57,438 bases of DNA from Mycobacterium sp. (GTDB lineage: Bacteria > Actinomycetota > Actinomycetes > Mycobacteriales > Mycobacteriaceae): assembly GCA_011620645.1 (NCBI GenBank), contig WOYS01000095.1, positions 1-57,438 on the forward strand. The letters run 5' to 3'. Of this stretch, positions 8,105-16,677 are shown piece by piece. Each line of letters starts with the position of its first letter. The first letter of the stretch is position 1. The translations under genes and the position numbers were made by a program. The notes beneath the pieces are model-generated. The model did not search any database. It was not told the DNA's origin and saw only the letters and a program-made list of their open reading frames with translations.

Positions 8105-8986
8105 GTGTCCGAGATGCAACCGAAGATCATCGTTGCCGTCGATGGATCGCCGACAAGCAAGACGGCGGTGGAGTGGGCGGCCCGGGACGCCGGGCTGCGA
8201 CATGCTCCGCTGATGCTGGTACACGTGCTGCCCAGCCCGGCCGTGGGGATGTGGCCCGCACCGCAGTCCACCGAGGCTTATGCGACGTGGCGGGAGACGC
8301 GCGGCCGTGAAATCCTCGATGAGAGTCGACACATCGTCGATGGTGTGCTGCTCGAGCTGGGCCCGGTGTCGGTGGAATGGGAGACCTTCGTCGGCTCGGT
8401 CATCCCCACATTGGTGGATTTGTCGAAGGATGCGGCCATGGTCGTGGCCGGCTGCCGGGGTGAAGGCGGTCTGTCCCGGCTGCTGCTGGGTTCGGTGAGC
8501 ACAGGTCTCGCTCATCATGCGCATTGCCCGGTCGCGATCGTTCATGATGAACGAGCGCTGGACCGCGCCGCGCGGGAAGCTCCAGTGTTGCTCGGGGTTG
8601 ATGGGTCGCCGGCTTCGGAGCAGGCCACGGCTATCGCCTTCGACGAGGCGTCGCAACGTGGCGTCGGCTTGATCGCCCTGCATTCCTGGGCTGATTTCGG
8701 CTCGTTCCCATTGCCGGAGGGCGAGTGGGAGACCCAGCTGGAGATCGGTCGAGAGACATTGGCAGAACGATTGGCGGGCTGGCAGGAGCGCTATCCCGAT
8801 GTATCGGTGGACAGGCACCTGGTGCACGGTGACCCTGCCACTCAGTTGGTTGTCGCCTCGGAGTCCGCGCAGCTGACGGTCGTCGGCAGCCACGGACGGG
8901 GCGGTTTCGCGGGCATGTTGCTGGGATCGGTCAGCTCAGCGGTGGTGCAGATCGCTCGTACTCCGGTCATCGTTGCGCGGTCATGA
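8105..8986 (+). CDS. Universal stress protein, two UspA domains
   Basis: 293-aa tandem USP. Domain 1 (IIVAVDGSPTSKTAVEWA) ends VVAGCRGEGGLSRLLLGSVS. Domain 2 (VLLGVDGSPASEQATAIA) ends VVGSHGRGGFAGMLLGSVS. GTG at 8105 is preferred over the TTG at 8087 because AAGGAG (8093-8098) is 6 bp before it. Its second domain resembles the broken plus-strand usp piece at 10043, suggesting a past duplication. Likely role: ATP-binding stress/dormancy protein. Confidence 0.92.
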   Translation: MSEMQPKIIVAVDGSPTSKTAVEWAARDAGLRHAPLMLVHVLPSPAVGMWPAPQSTEAYATWRETRGREILDESRHIVDGVLLELGPVSVEWETFVGSVIPTLVDLSKDAAMVVAGCRGEGGLSRLLLGSVSTGLAHHAHCPVAIVHDERALDRAAREAPVLLGVDGSPASEQATAIAFDEASQRGVGLIALHSWADFGSFPLPEGEWETQLEIGRETLAERLAGWQERYPDVSVDRHLVHGDPATQLVVASESAQLTVVGSHGRGGFAGMLLGSVSSAVVQIARTPVIVARS

Positions 8987-9036
8987 CGAACCAGCTGCCG
9001 CGCGACAGAGACTCCGTTGCCATTCGTCGGCCCTGA

Positions 9037-9618
9037 TCACGTTGAGGACCTCCTTGCGTGCGAATGATGCTGTGCAACTTCGCTTACGGTGTTCGATTGA
9101 TCCAGGTCGACGTCGACATCGAGCACTGTTCCGTTTCGATGCAAGGCGACAAACCATGGCGATTTCCTGATGATCAGGCGCATCGGCGAGTTCTCCGCCA
9201 GCACGTCCGCTGTCAGGTGGTGGATCCCATGTTGTCGTGCGATGCTGCCCAACTCGCCGAGCAGAGCCGTTCCCACTCCACGGTCGTGGTGGTGGTGAGC
9301 CACCACCACGGCGATCTCCGCTGATGCTGGAACTGCGCCCACGGCGTAGTTGCCGACGCCGATCAGACGCCCGTCTTCGTAGGCGCCGAGTGCGATGTCG
9401 CCCGAGCATGGCTCGGTGAGCGATGTCGCCCACTCGTCCACGTAGGACGGATGAACGGCGAAGAAACGCCGGTAGCTTTCCTCTTCGCTGAGGGAATCTG
9501 CCAGCGAGACAACGTCGTCGAAGTCGGCGGGTGTCAGGCGCCGCAGCCGACCGGTAGCACCGTCGAGAAGCGGGAAGGAGACCTCGCCAGTCGACTCGGG
9601 TGGCAACGCGATGTTCAT
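9037..9618 (-). CDS. GNAT family N-acetyltransferase
   Basis: 193-aa GCN5-related acetyltransferase. The N-terminal part (LRRLTPADFDDVVSLADSLSEEESYRRFF) is like the GNAT domain seen in mycobacterial protein acetyltransferases. The acetyl-CoA loop is DRGVGTALLG (residues about 113-122). The substrate is unknown; lysines of stress enzymes are possible. It converges on the upstream usp and sits next to a broken usp gene. Confidence 0.8.
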   Translation of the reverse strand: MNIALPPESTGEVSFPLLDGATGRLRRLTPADFDDVVSLADSLSEEESYRRFFAVHPSYVDEWATSLTEPCSGDIALGAYEDGRLIGVGNYAVGAVPASAEIAVVVAHHHHDRGVGTALLGELGSIARQHGIHHLTADVLAENSPMRLIIRKSPWFVALHRNGTVLDVDVDLDQSNTVSEVAQHHSHARRSST

Positions 9619-9906
9619 CGGGGCGTCCTGACGACGATTACCGGAGCATGTGAACCGGCGGCGACCGCTGTCGCCACCGAACCCAACACCATCGACTCGA
9701 ACCTGCCCCTGCCGCGGCTACCCACCACGACAAGCCCAGCCTCGAGTGCCTCGGTCAATAGCCAATGCGCAGGGCGATCGCAGAAGAATGAGCCGTCGCA
9801 GTTGCCTGACATCGGCATTGATGGATGCCGCCGATCCGTCGATGCCGACGGCAATCGGCCTGGCCTCGCTCGTGGGGTCACTGCTACCTCCTCTGCGCCA
9901 CTGCAT
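9615..9906 (-). pseudogene. Broken single-domain usp
   Basis: Minus-strand remnant. An N-terminal piece RPIAVGIDGSAASINA reads in one frame. After an internal deletion the C-terminal piece [29 protein letters not shown] continues in another frame to the stop at 9615. An AGGAGG and GTG near 9885 look like the original start. At least two frameshifts and the loss of much of the domain make it non-functional. Confidence 0.75.
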
Positions 9907-10042
9907 ACCAGTAACCTACTTGACGCTATGCCGGGGTTTACGGTGAAGGACAGAGCAGTTCGTCGCCCACCTTCAGGCACTTGGTCCCCGCGCAGCCGGG
10001 CCTGTTGCAGTAGGGGCGTCGAGTCTGCCGACGAATGTCCCG

Positions 10043-10165
10043 ATGGTGGTTGGCGTCGATGGCTCACCTGCTTCCGAACTCACCGTCGAGGTGGCTTTCG
10101 ACGAGGCGTCCCGACGCGGCGTCGGACTTATCGCCGGTCCCGGCGGGTCGGTTCTCATGGTATGA
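10043..10165 (+). pseudogene. Truncated usp fragment (second-domain start)
   Basis: Plus-strand fragment reading VVGVDGSPASELTVEVAF then DEASRRGVGLIA before running into unrelated codons and a stop at 10163-10165. It matches the start of domain 2 of the usp at 8105. The frame is open from 9947, but that upstream part does not resemble a USP. It overlaps the 3' end of the alcohol dehydrogenase on the other strand. Confidence 0.65.
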
Positions 10166-11189
10166 GGACCGCTGCACCCGCGATGCGCCCTGACTTCAGG
10201 TCGTTCAGTGCCTCGTCGGCGCGATCCAATGCATAGGGTAGCGCTGCGACCTCGATACGGTGCTGACCGGCGAAATCCAAGAACTCTCGCGCATCTGCGC
10301 GCGTGTTCGACGACACCGACCGAATCTGGCGTTCTTGGAACAGATGGCGTTGATAGTTCATTGCCGGCACGTCGCTGAGGTGGATGCCGGCGATCGCGAG
10401 GGTTCCGCCGCGGTCGAGGCCTTCGAGCGCGGACAGCACCAGTTCACCGACCGGCGCGAACAGAATGGCGCTGTCGAGCGGTACGGGCGGTTGGTCTGCA
10501 GCTCCCTGGGCGGACGCCGCGCCTAGTGCGAGAGCCAGGTCGCGCGCTTTCCGGCCCCGAGTCATGACATGCACTTCTGCACCCTGGGCAATGGCGACTT
10601 GAGCGGTGATGTGAGCGCTGCCGCCGAAACCGTAGATGCCGAGCCTGCCACGGGGTGGAAGCTGCGCACGGAGCAACGACCGGTAACCGATGATGCCCGC
10701 ACACAACAGTGGAGCGAGTTCGGCGTCCGAGTAGCCTGCCGGTAGGTGATGCACGTAATCCGCTGGTGCAGTGACGAACTCGGCATAACCTCCGTCGGCA
10801 TCCCATCCTGTATAGCGCGAGTCCGGGCAGAGGTTCTCTGCGCCGCGCACACAGAATCGGCATCGTCCACAGGTACGTCGAAGCCACGCGACCCCCACCC
10901 GGTCGCCGACGACTATATTCGGCCCGACGTTGCCGCCAAGGCCGACGACCTCGCCGACCACCTCATGCCCGGGAATGACGTGCGGTCGGTGTACCGGCAG
11001 GTCTCCCTCGGTGACGTGCAGGTCGGTGCGGCACACCCCGCACGCCGTCACGGCGACCAGGACTTCGTCCTCGCCCGGTTCTGCGACCTCGGTGTGGACA
11101 TACTCGAGGGGATTGGCGGTGAGCGGACCCGGAGAAGCGATACGCCACGCGGACATCATTCGAGTGCTCACGAGTCCATCGTCGGTCAT
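10155..11189 (-). CDS. Zinc-dependent alcohol dehydrogenase (AdhA-like)
   Basis: 344-aa medium-chain dehydrogenase. Catalytic zinc ligands lie in [10 protein letters not shown] and the GHEVVGEV segment. The structural zinc site is [15 protein letters not shown]. The Rossmann segment is [17 protein letters not shown]. This resembles the mycobacterial AdhA (Rv1862) class, oxidising alcohols or reducing aldehydes with NAD(P)H. ATG 11189 lacks a clear ribosome site; ATG 11159/11156 are alternatives. The 3' end overlaps usp debris. Confidence 0.87.
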   Translation of the reverse strand: MTDDGLVSTRMMSAWRIASPGPLTANPLEYVHTEVAEPGEDEVLVAVTACGVCRTDLHVTEGDLPVHRPHVIPGHEVVGEVVGLGGNVGPNIVVGDRVGVAWLRRTCGRCRFCVRGAENLCPDSRYTGWDADGGYAEFVTAPADYVHHLPAGYSDAELAPLLCAGIIGYRSLLRAQLPPRGRLGIYGFGGSAHITAQVAIAQGAEVHVMTRGRKARDLALALGAASAQGAADQPPVPLDSAILFAPVGELVLSALEGLDRGGTLAIAGIHLSDVPAMNYQRHLFQERQIRSVSSNTRADAREFLDFAGQHRIEVAALPYALDRADEALNDLKSGRIAGAAVLIP

Positions 11190-11330
11190 TGCGGCGAGTT
11201 AGGGAACGGCGACGTCCGAAATTCCTGCTTTCCGGGATGTTTCGGCTCTAACCTAAGCCAGAGCGGCCAACGCGAGTTACCTTGTGCGCAGTCGCTTCAC
11301 ACGAGGAGCAGCTTTGCTCGAAGGAGTGGT

Positions 11331-11551
11331 TTGACCTGTTGTCTGGCAGGAGTTCTGAGACTCGGTTTCCTGTCTGGTCTGCTGTCGAAACCGGTTCTGG
11401 CCTACTGCGCTTCTCAGTGCCGTGCTGCTCGTGTTCCTAATTGGTCTTTGATCGGTACCTGCCGCGGTTGCCGGGACCCGCTGGTCTGGCGGCGGCGATT
11501 CCTTCTGCTGCGTTGGCAGCGCTCGTCGTGTTCGCGGCCGTCTCTTCATGA
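11331..11551 (+). pseudogene. SulP-family transporter fragment
   Basis: Plus-strand pieces in different frames read VLRLGFLSGLLSKPVLAY and, 100 bp later, RYLPRLPGPAGLAAAIPS then AALAALVVFAAVSS and a stop. Both resemble consecutive conserved segments of SulP anion permeases (LRLGFLxxxLSKPVLxGY and a later RxxPRxPGPL segment). No start or full transmembrane domain remains. I call it a decayed SulP gene. Apart from this and the box at 11616, the 11190-11699 interval holds nothing I recognise. Confidence 0.55.
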
Positions 11552-11615
11552 CGTTGCCGACTGCCGTGGATGCCTATCGACGATGGTGCAGTACGGAGGC
11601 GGGTCCCGAACTTTA

Positions 11616-11658
11616 GGGACTTCGGACTCTGCCTGCGACTCGATGCTTGCGCGATATT
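11616..11658 (+). promoter_or_regulatory. DosR-like box and -10 for nitroreductase at 11700
   Basis: GGGACTTCGGACTC (11616-11629) matches 13 of 14 positions of GGGNC-N4-GNCCC. GATATT (11653-11658) is a candidate -10. A start near 11665 would centre the box at about -42. GAGGAG (11682-11687) provides the ribosome site before ATG 11700. Confidence 0.6.
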
Positions 11659-11699
11659 TGAGCTGAGAGCTGCCCTTCCGACGAGGAGCGTCGCACGCC

Positions 11700-12701
11700 A
11701 TGACCGCGTACTTCCCTGACACCGCCACGATTCGCACGGCGCTGTCGTTGGCCACCCGCGCTCCGTCGGTGCACAATTCGCAACCGTGGCTGTGGCGGGT
11801 GGGGGACGGCAGTATTCATCTCTACGCCGAACCCAGCCGGCGTCTGCCCCGGACCGACCCGGACGGTCGCGATCTCTTGATCAGCTGCGGAGCATCGCTA
11901 CATCACGCCACGGCGGCCTTCGCCGCACTGGGCTGGCGGTGCAAGGTGAGCCGGTTGCCGAACGCGGCCGAGCCCAATCACCTTGCCGCCATCGAGCTGA
12001 CGAAGGGCGAGCCGGACAAGAAGGACATCGCTCTCGCCGCGGCGATTCCTCGCCGCCGCACAGACCGCCGGTACTTCAGCCATTGGCCGGTTCCGCACAC
12101 CGATGTCGTGACGATCGGTGTGCGGCTGGCACGGATGGGAGTGCTGTTGCGCCACGTCGATATGTCCACCGGCATCAGGGCGATCGTCGCCGAGGCCGTG
12201 TGGCTGCACGCCCACGATGCCGAGTACCTGACAGAGCTGACGACCTGGAGTGGTCGGTACGCGTCGATTGCCGGTGTCCCGGCACGGAGCACTCCCGAGT
12301 CTGACGCGATGGCCGCCTTACCGAGTCGGCTGTTCGCCGGGCCAGCGCTCGAGCAGCCCGCCGATGCCGCGGCCGACGCCGATCACGGCCTTCTGCTAGC
12401 ACTGGGCACGGGGGGTGACGGTGCGGTGGACCGCTTGCGTGCCGGCGAGGCGACCAGCGCGGCGCTGTTGACGAGCACGGTGTTGGGGCTGGCCAGCTGC
12501 CCGGTCTCAGAGCCGCTCGAAATCGACGAGACTCGCGCTGCGCTTCGATCCGAGGTGTTCGGTGACGAAGGTCATCCGCAGATGATGCTCCGCATCGGCT
12601 GGGCACCTGTCGGCGCAGATCCCTTGCCTGCGACGCCGCGGCGACCGATCGACGATGTCCTTCAGACCTTGGATGGCGGCTCATGGTCAACTACACCGTG
12701 A
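11700..12701 (+). CDS. Acg-family nitroreductase-fold protein
   Basis: 333-aa protein of the Acg (Rv2032)/Rv3127/Rv3131 family. Diagnostic segments are ATRAPSVHNSQPWLWRV near the N-terminus, RRRTDRRYFSHWPVP in the middle and TPRRPIDDVLQ at the C-terminus. Family members have a flavin nitroreductase fold but a lid over the flavin, and may sequester FMN rather than reduce nitro compounds. In M. tuberculosis these genes belong to the DosR dormancy regulon, which fits the DosR-like promoter upstream here. Confidence 0.9.
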   Translation: MTAYFPDTATIRTALSLATRAPSVHNSQPWLWRVGDGSIHLYAEPSRRLPRTDPDGRDLLISCGASLHHATAAFAALGWRCKVSRLPNAAEPNHLAAIELTKGEPDKKDIALAAAIPRRRTDRRYFSHWPVPHTDVVTIGVRLARMGVLLRHVDMSTGIRAIVAEAVWLHAHDAEYLTELTTWSGRYASIAGVPARSTPESDAMAALPSRLFAGPALEQPADAAADADHGLLLALGTGGDGAVDRLRAGEATSAALLTSTVLGLASCPVSEPLEIDETRAALRSEVFGDEGHPQMMLRIGWAPVGADPLPATPRRPIDDVLQTLDGGSWSTTP

Positions 12702-12778
12702 AGGTGCTGGCGGTGGGCGCCGGCCTTCTGGGACTGCGGCAGTTCTACGGCAACTGGGGCACGACGAAGGGGAGGTAG
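12683..12778 (+). CDS. Possible 31-aa membrane peptide
   Basis: A short frame beginning with ATG 12683 overlaps the last 19 bp of the nitroreductase gene. It encodes VKVLAVGAGLLGLRQFY followed by GNWGTTKGR. The hydrophobic helix plus NWG(T/A)T motif resembles the N-terminal anchor of some actinobacterial SRPBCC proteins. It could be a translationally coupled small protein or a truncated remnant. Confidence 0.35.
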   Translation: MVNYTVKVLAVGAGLLGLRQFYGNWGTTKGR

Positions 12779-12880
12779 GAGGGTCCGTAGCGCGTCGCCG
12801 CGTGTGGTGATGGCCGTATTTCAGAGCGAGCGGCCCGGGTGGCATCATCTCAGCGGACACGCGAAAGGAAGCTGGCGAAC

Positions 12881-14542
12881 ATGGATTTGGACCCGTTCCC
12901 CACCCTCGCAGCAGTGCTGGCGCTGGCCACTCTCGCCGGTCTTGTCATATCCCGACTGCGCCAGCCTCTCATTGTCGCGTTCCTGGTGGTCGGTGTCGCC
13001 GTGGGTCCGGTGGGCACCGGATGGGTGTCAGCCGACGGCACGATAGAACTGCTCGCCGATTTCGGGATCGCGCTGCTGCTGTTCCTCGTCGGGCTCCGGC
13101 TCGACGTGCATATGATTCGGAGCACCGGTCCCGTGGCGGTAGTCACCGGGGTGAGCCAGGTGGCGATTACCGCGGCAGTCGCTTATCTCATCGCGATGGC
13201 ATTCGGAATGTATGGCCTCACCGCGCTGTACATCGCCATGGCACTGACATTCTCGTCCACGATCATTATCGTCAAGCTGTTGTCGGACAAACGCGAGCTC
13301 GACCAACTGCACGGGCGCATCGCGGTCGGCGTTCTCATCGTGCAGGACCTGGTTGTCGTACTCGTGATGATCGTGCTGACCGCTTTCGGACAGGACACAG
13401 GTGGCGATCTCAGCCACGGTGTGGCGAGTGTCCTGCTCAAGGGCGCTGGGCTGCTCAGCGCGGTGTGGCTACTGATGCGGTATGTGCTGCCGTGGCTTCT
13501 GCCGCACATGGCGAGAATGCAGGACCTCCTCGTTCTGTTCGGCGTCTCATATGCGGCCTCGATGGCCGCGCTCAGCGAGTGGCTGGGATTCAGCTCCGAA
13601 GTCGGCGCCTTCCTGGCTGGTGTGTCGTTGGCGAGCACGCCGTTCCGTGACGCCTTGGGCGCTCGGCTTGCCAGTCTGCGTGATTTCCTGCTGCTGTTCT
13701 TTTTCCTCGAACTGGGTTCGCGACTTGAATTCAACGATATCGCAGGACAAATCATCCCTGCGCTGGTATTCGCCGCGCTGGTGTTGATGGGGAAACCGTT
13801 GATCGTGATCGCGGTCATGTCGTTGATGCGCTATCCGTTACGCGTCAGCGTCCTTGCCGGGCTGCCACTGGGCCAAATATCGGAGTTCTCCTGGGTCCTC
13901 GCCGCTTTGGGCCTGAGCCTCGGCCACATCACCAACGCAACCGTGAGTCTCATCACCTTGGTAGGCCTCATCACGATCGCCATCTCGACGTACCTGATCA
14001 CCTATTCCGAACAGATCTACCACCGCACCAAGCGATGGTTGGCCGTTCTGGAGAGACGCGGACCCCGCGAGCCGCAAGCTATTACGGCCGAGGACTTTGA
14101 CGTAATCCTCTACGGCTTGGGACGGTTCGGAGGACACCTCGCCCATCGGCTGAGTACCGCCGGCCACCGTGTGCTCGCGGTGGACTTCGATCCGCACCAG
14201 GTCAAGACGCATTCCAGCGATGAGTTCGCTGTCGTCTTCGGGAGTGCAGAAGACGAGCAGTTACTCGAAGCTCTGCCGCTGCAGCAGGCGAAATACGTCA
14301 TCAGTGCGATTCCGATACTCCAAACCAATCTGGCGCTCTTGCAAGGCCTTCGGCACCATGGATTCACCGGGATGATCGCGCTGACTGCTCACACACACCA
14401 CGACGCCGAGCGCTTGCGTGCCGCCGGAGTCCACACCGTGCTGGAGCCTTTCTTCACGGCGGCGCATACGACGTCGAATGTGCTGCACGAACTGCTCGTC
14501 GCAGACGGCGGCGCAACGGGTCGTGACGGCGAACCGAATTGA
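12881..14542 (+). CDS. CPA2-type K+/H+ antiporter with RCK domain (KefB-like)
   Basis: 553-aa protein. The first about 380 residues form a CPA2 monovalent cation/proton antiporter with 12-13 hydrophobic segments (for example FLVVGVAVGPVGTGWVS and TFSSTIIIVKLLSDKREL). The C-terminal part is a regulatory Rossmann domain beginning VILYGLGRFGGHLAHRL with an acidic strand end at AVDFD. It would move K+ or Na+ against protons at the membrane and sense a nucleotide. ATG 12881 is preferred because GAAAGGAAG precedes it. Confidence 0.9.
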   Translation: MDLDPFPTLAAVLALATLAGLVISRLRQPLIVAFLVVGVAVGPVGTGWVSADGTIELLADFGIALLLFLVGLRLDVHMIRSTGPVAVVTGVSQVAITAAVAYLIAMAFGMYGLTALYIAMALTFSSTIIIVKLLSDKRELDQLHGRIAVGVLIVQDLVVVLVMIVLTAFGQDTGGDLSHGVASVLLKGAGLLSAVWLLMRYVLPWLLPHMARMQDLLVLFGVSYAASMAALSEWLGFSSEVGAFLAGVSLASTPFRDALGARLASLRDFLLLFFFLELGSRLEFNDIAGQIIPALVFAALVLMGKPLIVIAVMSLMRYPLRVSVLAGLPLGQISEFSWVLAALGLSLGHITNATVSLITLVGLITIAISTYLITYSEQIYHRTKRWLAVLERRGPREPQAITAEDFDVILYGLGRFGGHLAHRLSTAGHRVLAVDFDPHQVKTHSSDEFAVVFGSAEDEQLLEALPLQQAKYVISAIPILQTNLALLQGLRHHGFTGMIALTAHTHHDAERLRAAGVHTVLEPFFTAAHTTSNVLHELLVADGGATGRDGEPN

Positions 14543-14696
14543 CTCCCAACGCGACGATCAGCCCACAGGTACGTGATCCACCCCCGCGCTCCCGGGAACA
14601 GCGGCTCGTCTTGCCTTTCTTAGCCGGAACCTGCTGCCGCACAACGACGATGTAGGCTAAACCCTAGATTTCGACGCTTCAGGAAAGGGCGGTCTC

Positions 14697-15080
14697 GTGA
14701 TGCCCACCGATCACGAACAATCGCCGCGTTCCGACGACGAGTCCGAACCGGACTACCGCTTCACGCTGGCGAACGAACGCACCTTTCTGGCGTGGATCCG
14801 CACAGCGCTGGCCCTGATCGCCGGCGGTATCGCCGTCGTGCAGTTCGTGCCGTCCTTCGGTGTCCCTGGTGTGCGGCACGGTCTCAGCGTGATGCTGACC
14901 GCGGGCGGTGGGCTGCTCGCGGCACTGGCGGTGCGGCGCTGGCAACGCGTACAGACCGCGATGCGCCGTGACGAGGCCCTGCCACCGACACACGTGCCGG
15001 CGCTGCTGGGCGGCGCGATCTTCGTCGTCACCGTCGTGGCTCTCGTAATTCTCCTCATCTGGCCGCCAGCCGGCGCGTGA
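14697..15080 (+). CDS. DUF202 (YidH-like) membrane protein
   Basis: 127-aa protein with a hydrophilic acidic N-terminus and three hydrophobic segments. The diagnostic DUF202 signature is FTLANERTFLAWIRTALALIAGG. Function is unknown. Starts GTG 14697 and ATG 14700 are adjacent; AGGAAAGGG lies just upstream. It ends 1 bp before the second DUF202 gene, so the pair is cotranscribed and may form a heteromeric complex. Confidence 0.85.
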   Translation: MMPTDHEQSPRSDDESEPDYRFTLANERTFLAWIRTALALIAGGIAVVQFVPSFGVPGVRHGLSVMLTAGGGLLAALAVRRWQRVQTAMRRDEALPPTHVPALLGGAIFVVTVVALVILLIWPPAGA

Positions 15081-15081
15081 C

Positions 15082-15420
15082 ATGCCGCGCCGAGAGCCGC
15101 AGAAACCCGGCCTACCTGCTGAGCGCACGTTGTTATCTTGGGAGCGAAGCGCATTCGGCTTCCTGGTCGGCGGTGCGCTGGTGATGCTGCGCCAGCACGG
15201 CCCCCTCGGTCCCGGGCGGACGGTCTTGGCGCTGACAGCAACGTTGCTCGCGTTGCTCGTCCTCGCACTCGCCTATCGGCGGGCGCGCCAGATCAGGGCC
15301 AGCCCGGGCCGAGGCGTTATGCCCGCCCCCTCTACGGAGATCCTGCTGATCGGCGGTGCAACCATCGCATTCGCGACCGTCGTCGTCGCCGCACTGCTCT
15401 ACTCGGCGGCTTTCGGCTAG
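15082..15420 (+). CDS. DUF202 membrane protein, second copy
   Basis: 112-aa paralogue of the preceding gene: GLPAERTLLSWERSAFGFLVGG followed by two more hydrophobic segments. Paired DUF202 proteins, one long and one short, are common in actinobacteria. Function is unknown. The gene converges on the CsoR/CstR-type repressor gene. Confidence 0.83.
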   Translation: MPRREPQKPGLPAERTLLSWERSAFGFLVGGALVMLRQHGPLGPGRTVLALTATLLALLVLALAYRRARQIRASPGRGVMPAPSTEILLIGGATIAFATVVVAALLYSAAFG

Positions 15421-15465
15421 TGGTGGCAGCGTCGTCGATGGTGCGTACTCGTATCTGCCTCCTGG

Positions 15466-15886
<421 letters not shown>

Positions 15887-15902
15887 GATCGGTCAGCTCG
15901 CA

Positions 15903-16472
15903 CTACCCGCGCACGAGTTGGGACACGATGGCGTCGGCGTCGCAGGTGGCGCCGCGGTTGTAGGGCAGCTTGGACAGCATCATGCCCATCGCGCAGGTAT
16001 TGGACAGTGCCGCGAAGGTCAGTCCGGCACCGATTGCGCCGGCCACCCACTTGAGTCTGGGTTCGGCGATGCTGCCTAGAACGCTGCCGAGCACGATCGA
16101 TCCGGCGATCAGCCGTACCTGACGTTCGAGCTCCCAGCGCTGTGCTCCACGGTTGACCGCAAAGCCCTTGGCCTCCCATGCGGTGATACCGCCATCGAGG
16201 ATGTGGACGTTCGCCAACCCGGCGGTGCGCAGCATTTCTTCAGCCTGGGCGGCGCGCTGCCCGGAGCGGCACACCAGCACGACGTCCTCGTCGAGGTGCT
16301 TGATGATCTCGTCGCGATGTTCGCGCAGCAGATCCAGCGGCACGTTGTAAGCCCCGGCGATATGAGCCGACTCGAACTCACCCGGGGTCCGCACGTCCAA
16401 CACCCGGGGCGGGGTCGCCGAGCCGAGCAGTTCGCTGAGGTGCTGGGAATCGATGGTGGCGGTTGCGGTCAT
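15903..16472 (-). CDS. Rhodanese with two-helix membrane domain (YgaP-like)
   Basis: 189-aa protein. The N-terminal rhodanese domain (residues about 8-108) has the active-site loop CRSGQRA. The C-terminal part contains two hydrophobic helices of the DUF2892 type (LIAGSIVLGSVLGSIA and WVAGAIGAGLTFAALS). It would transfer sulfane sulfur at the membrane. It is divergent from the persulfide dioxygenase gene, with two operators between them, and belongs to the sulfide-oxidation module. Confidence 0.88.
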   Translation of the reverse strand: MTATATIDSQHLSELLGSATPPRVLDVRTPGEFESAHIAGAYNVPLDLLREHRDEIIKHLDEDVVLVCRSGQRAAQAEEMLRTAGLANVHILDGGITAWEAKGFAVNRGAQRWELERQVRLIAGSIVLGSVLGSIAEPRLKWVAGAIGAGLTFAALSNTCAMGMMLSKLPYNRGATCDADAIVSQLVRG

Positions 16473-16562
16473 GGTGAGTAAGGCCCTTCCGGCTGGCTGG
16501 CGGTGACCAAAGCCTCTAGGCCTCGTACACCGCCGGGGGTACGTTTGGCTATGAGTGTAGAT

Positions 16563-16578
16563 ATACCCCTAACGGTAT
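16563..16578. promoter_or_regulatory. CstR/CsoR-type operator 1 in the divergent region
   Basis: ATACCCCTAACGGTAT has arms ATACC/GGTAT around a short spacer. It lies 91 bp upstream of the rhodanese start and 100 bp upstream of the dioxygenase start, so it may act on both. Confidence 0.6.
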
Positions 16579-16616
16579 TGTCAAGTGGGAATGTGGTACG
16601 CCTGGGGGTGGTTAAC

Positions 16617-16632
16617 ATACCCGTATGGGTAT
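16617..16632. promoter_or_regulatory. CstR/CsoR-type operator 2
   Basis: ATACCC-GTAT-GGGTAT has perfect arms with a 4-bp spacer, 46 bp upstream of the dioxygenase ATG. It shares its arms with the two other operators, pointing to one repressor for the whole module. Confidence 0.65.
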
Positions 16633-16677
16633 AGCCATGATGGCCGTACCCGCCGCCGAGCGATAAGGGCTTGTGAC

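Noticed and set aside
10746..11666. 306-codon plus-strand frame opposite the alcohol dehydrogenase
   Set aside because: Most of it is antisense to the dehydrogenase. Only its last part coincides with SulP-like debris, which is reported separately.
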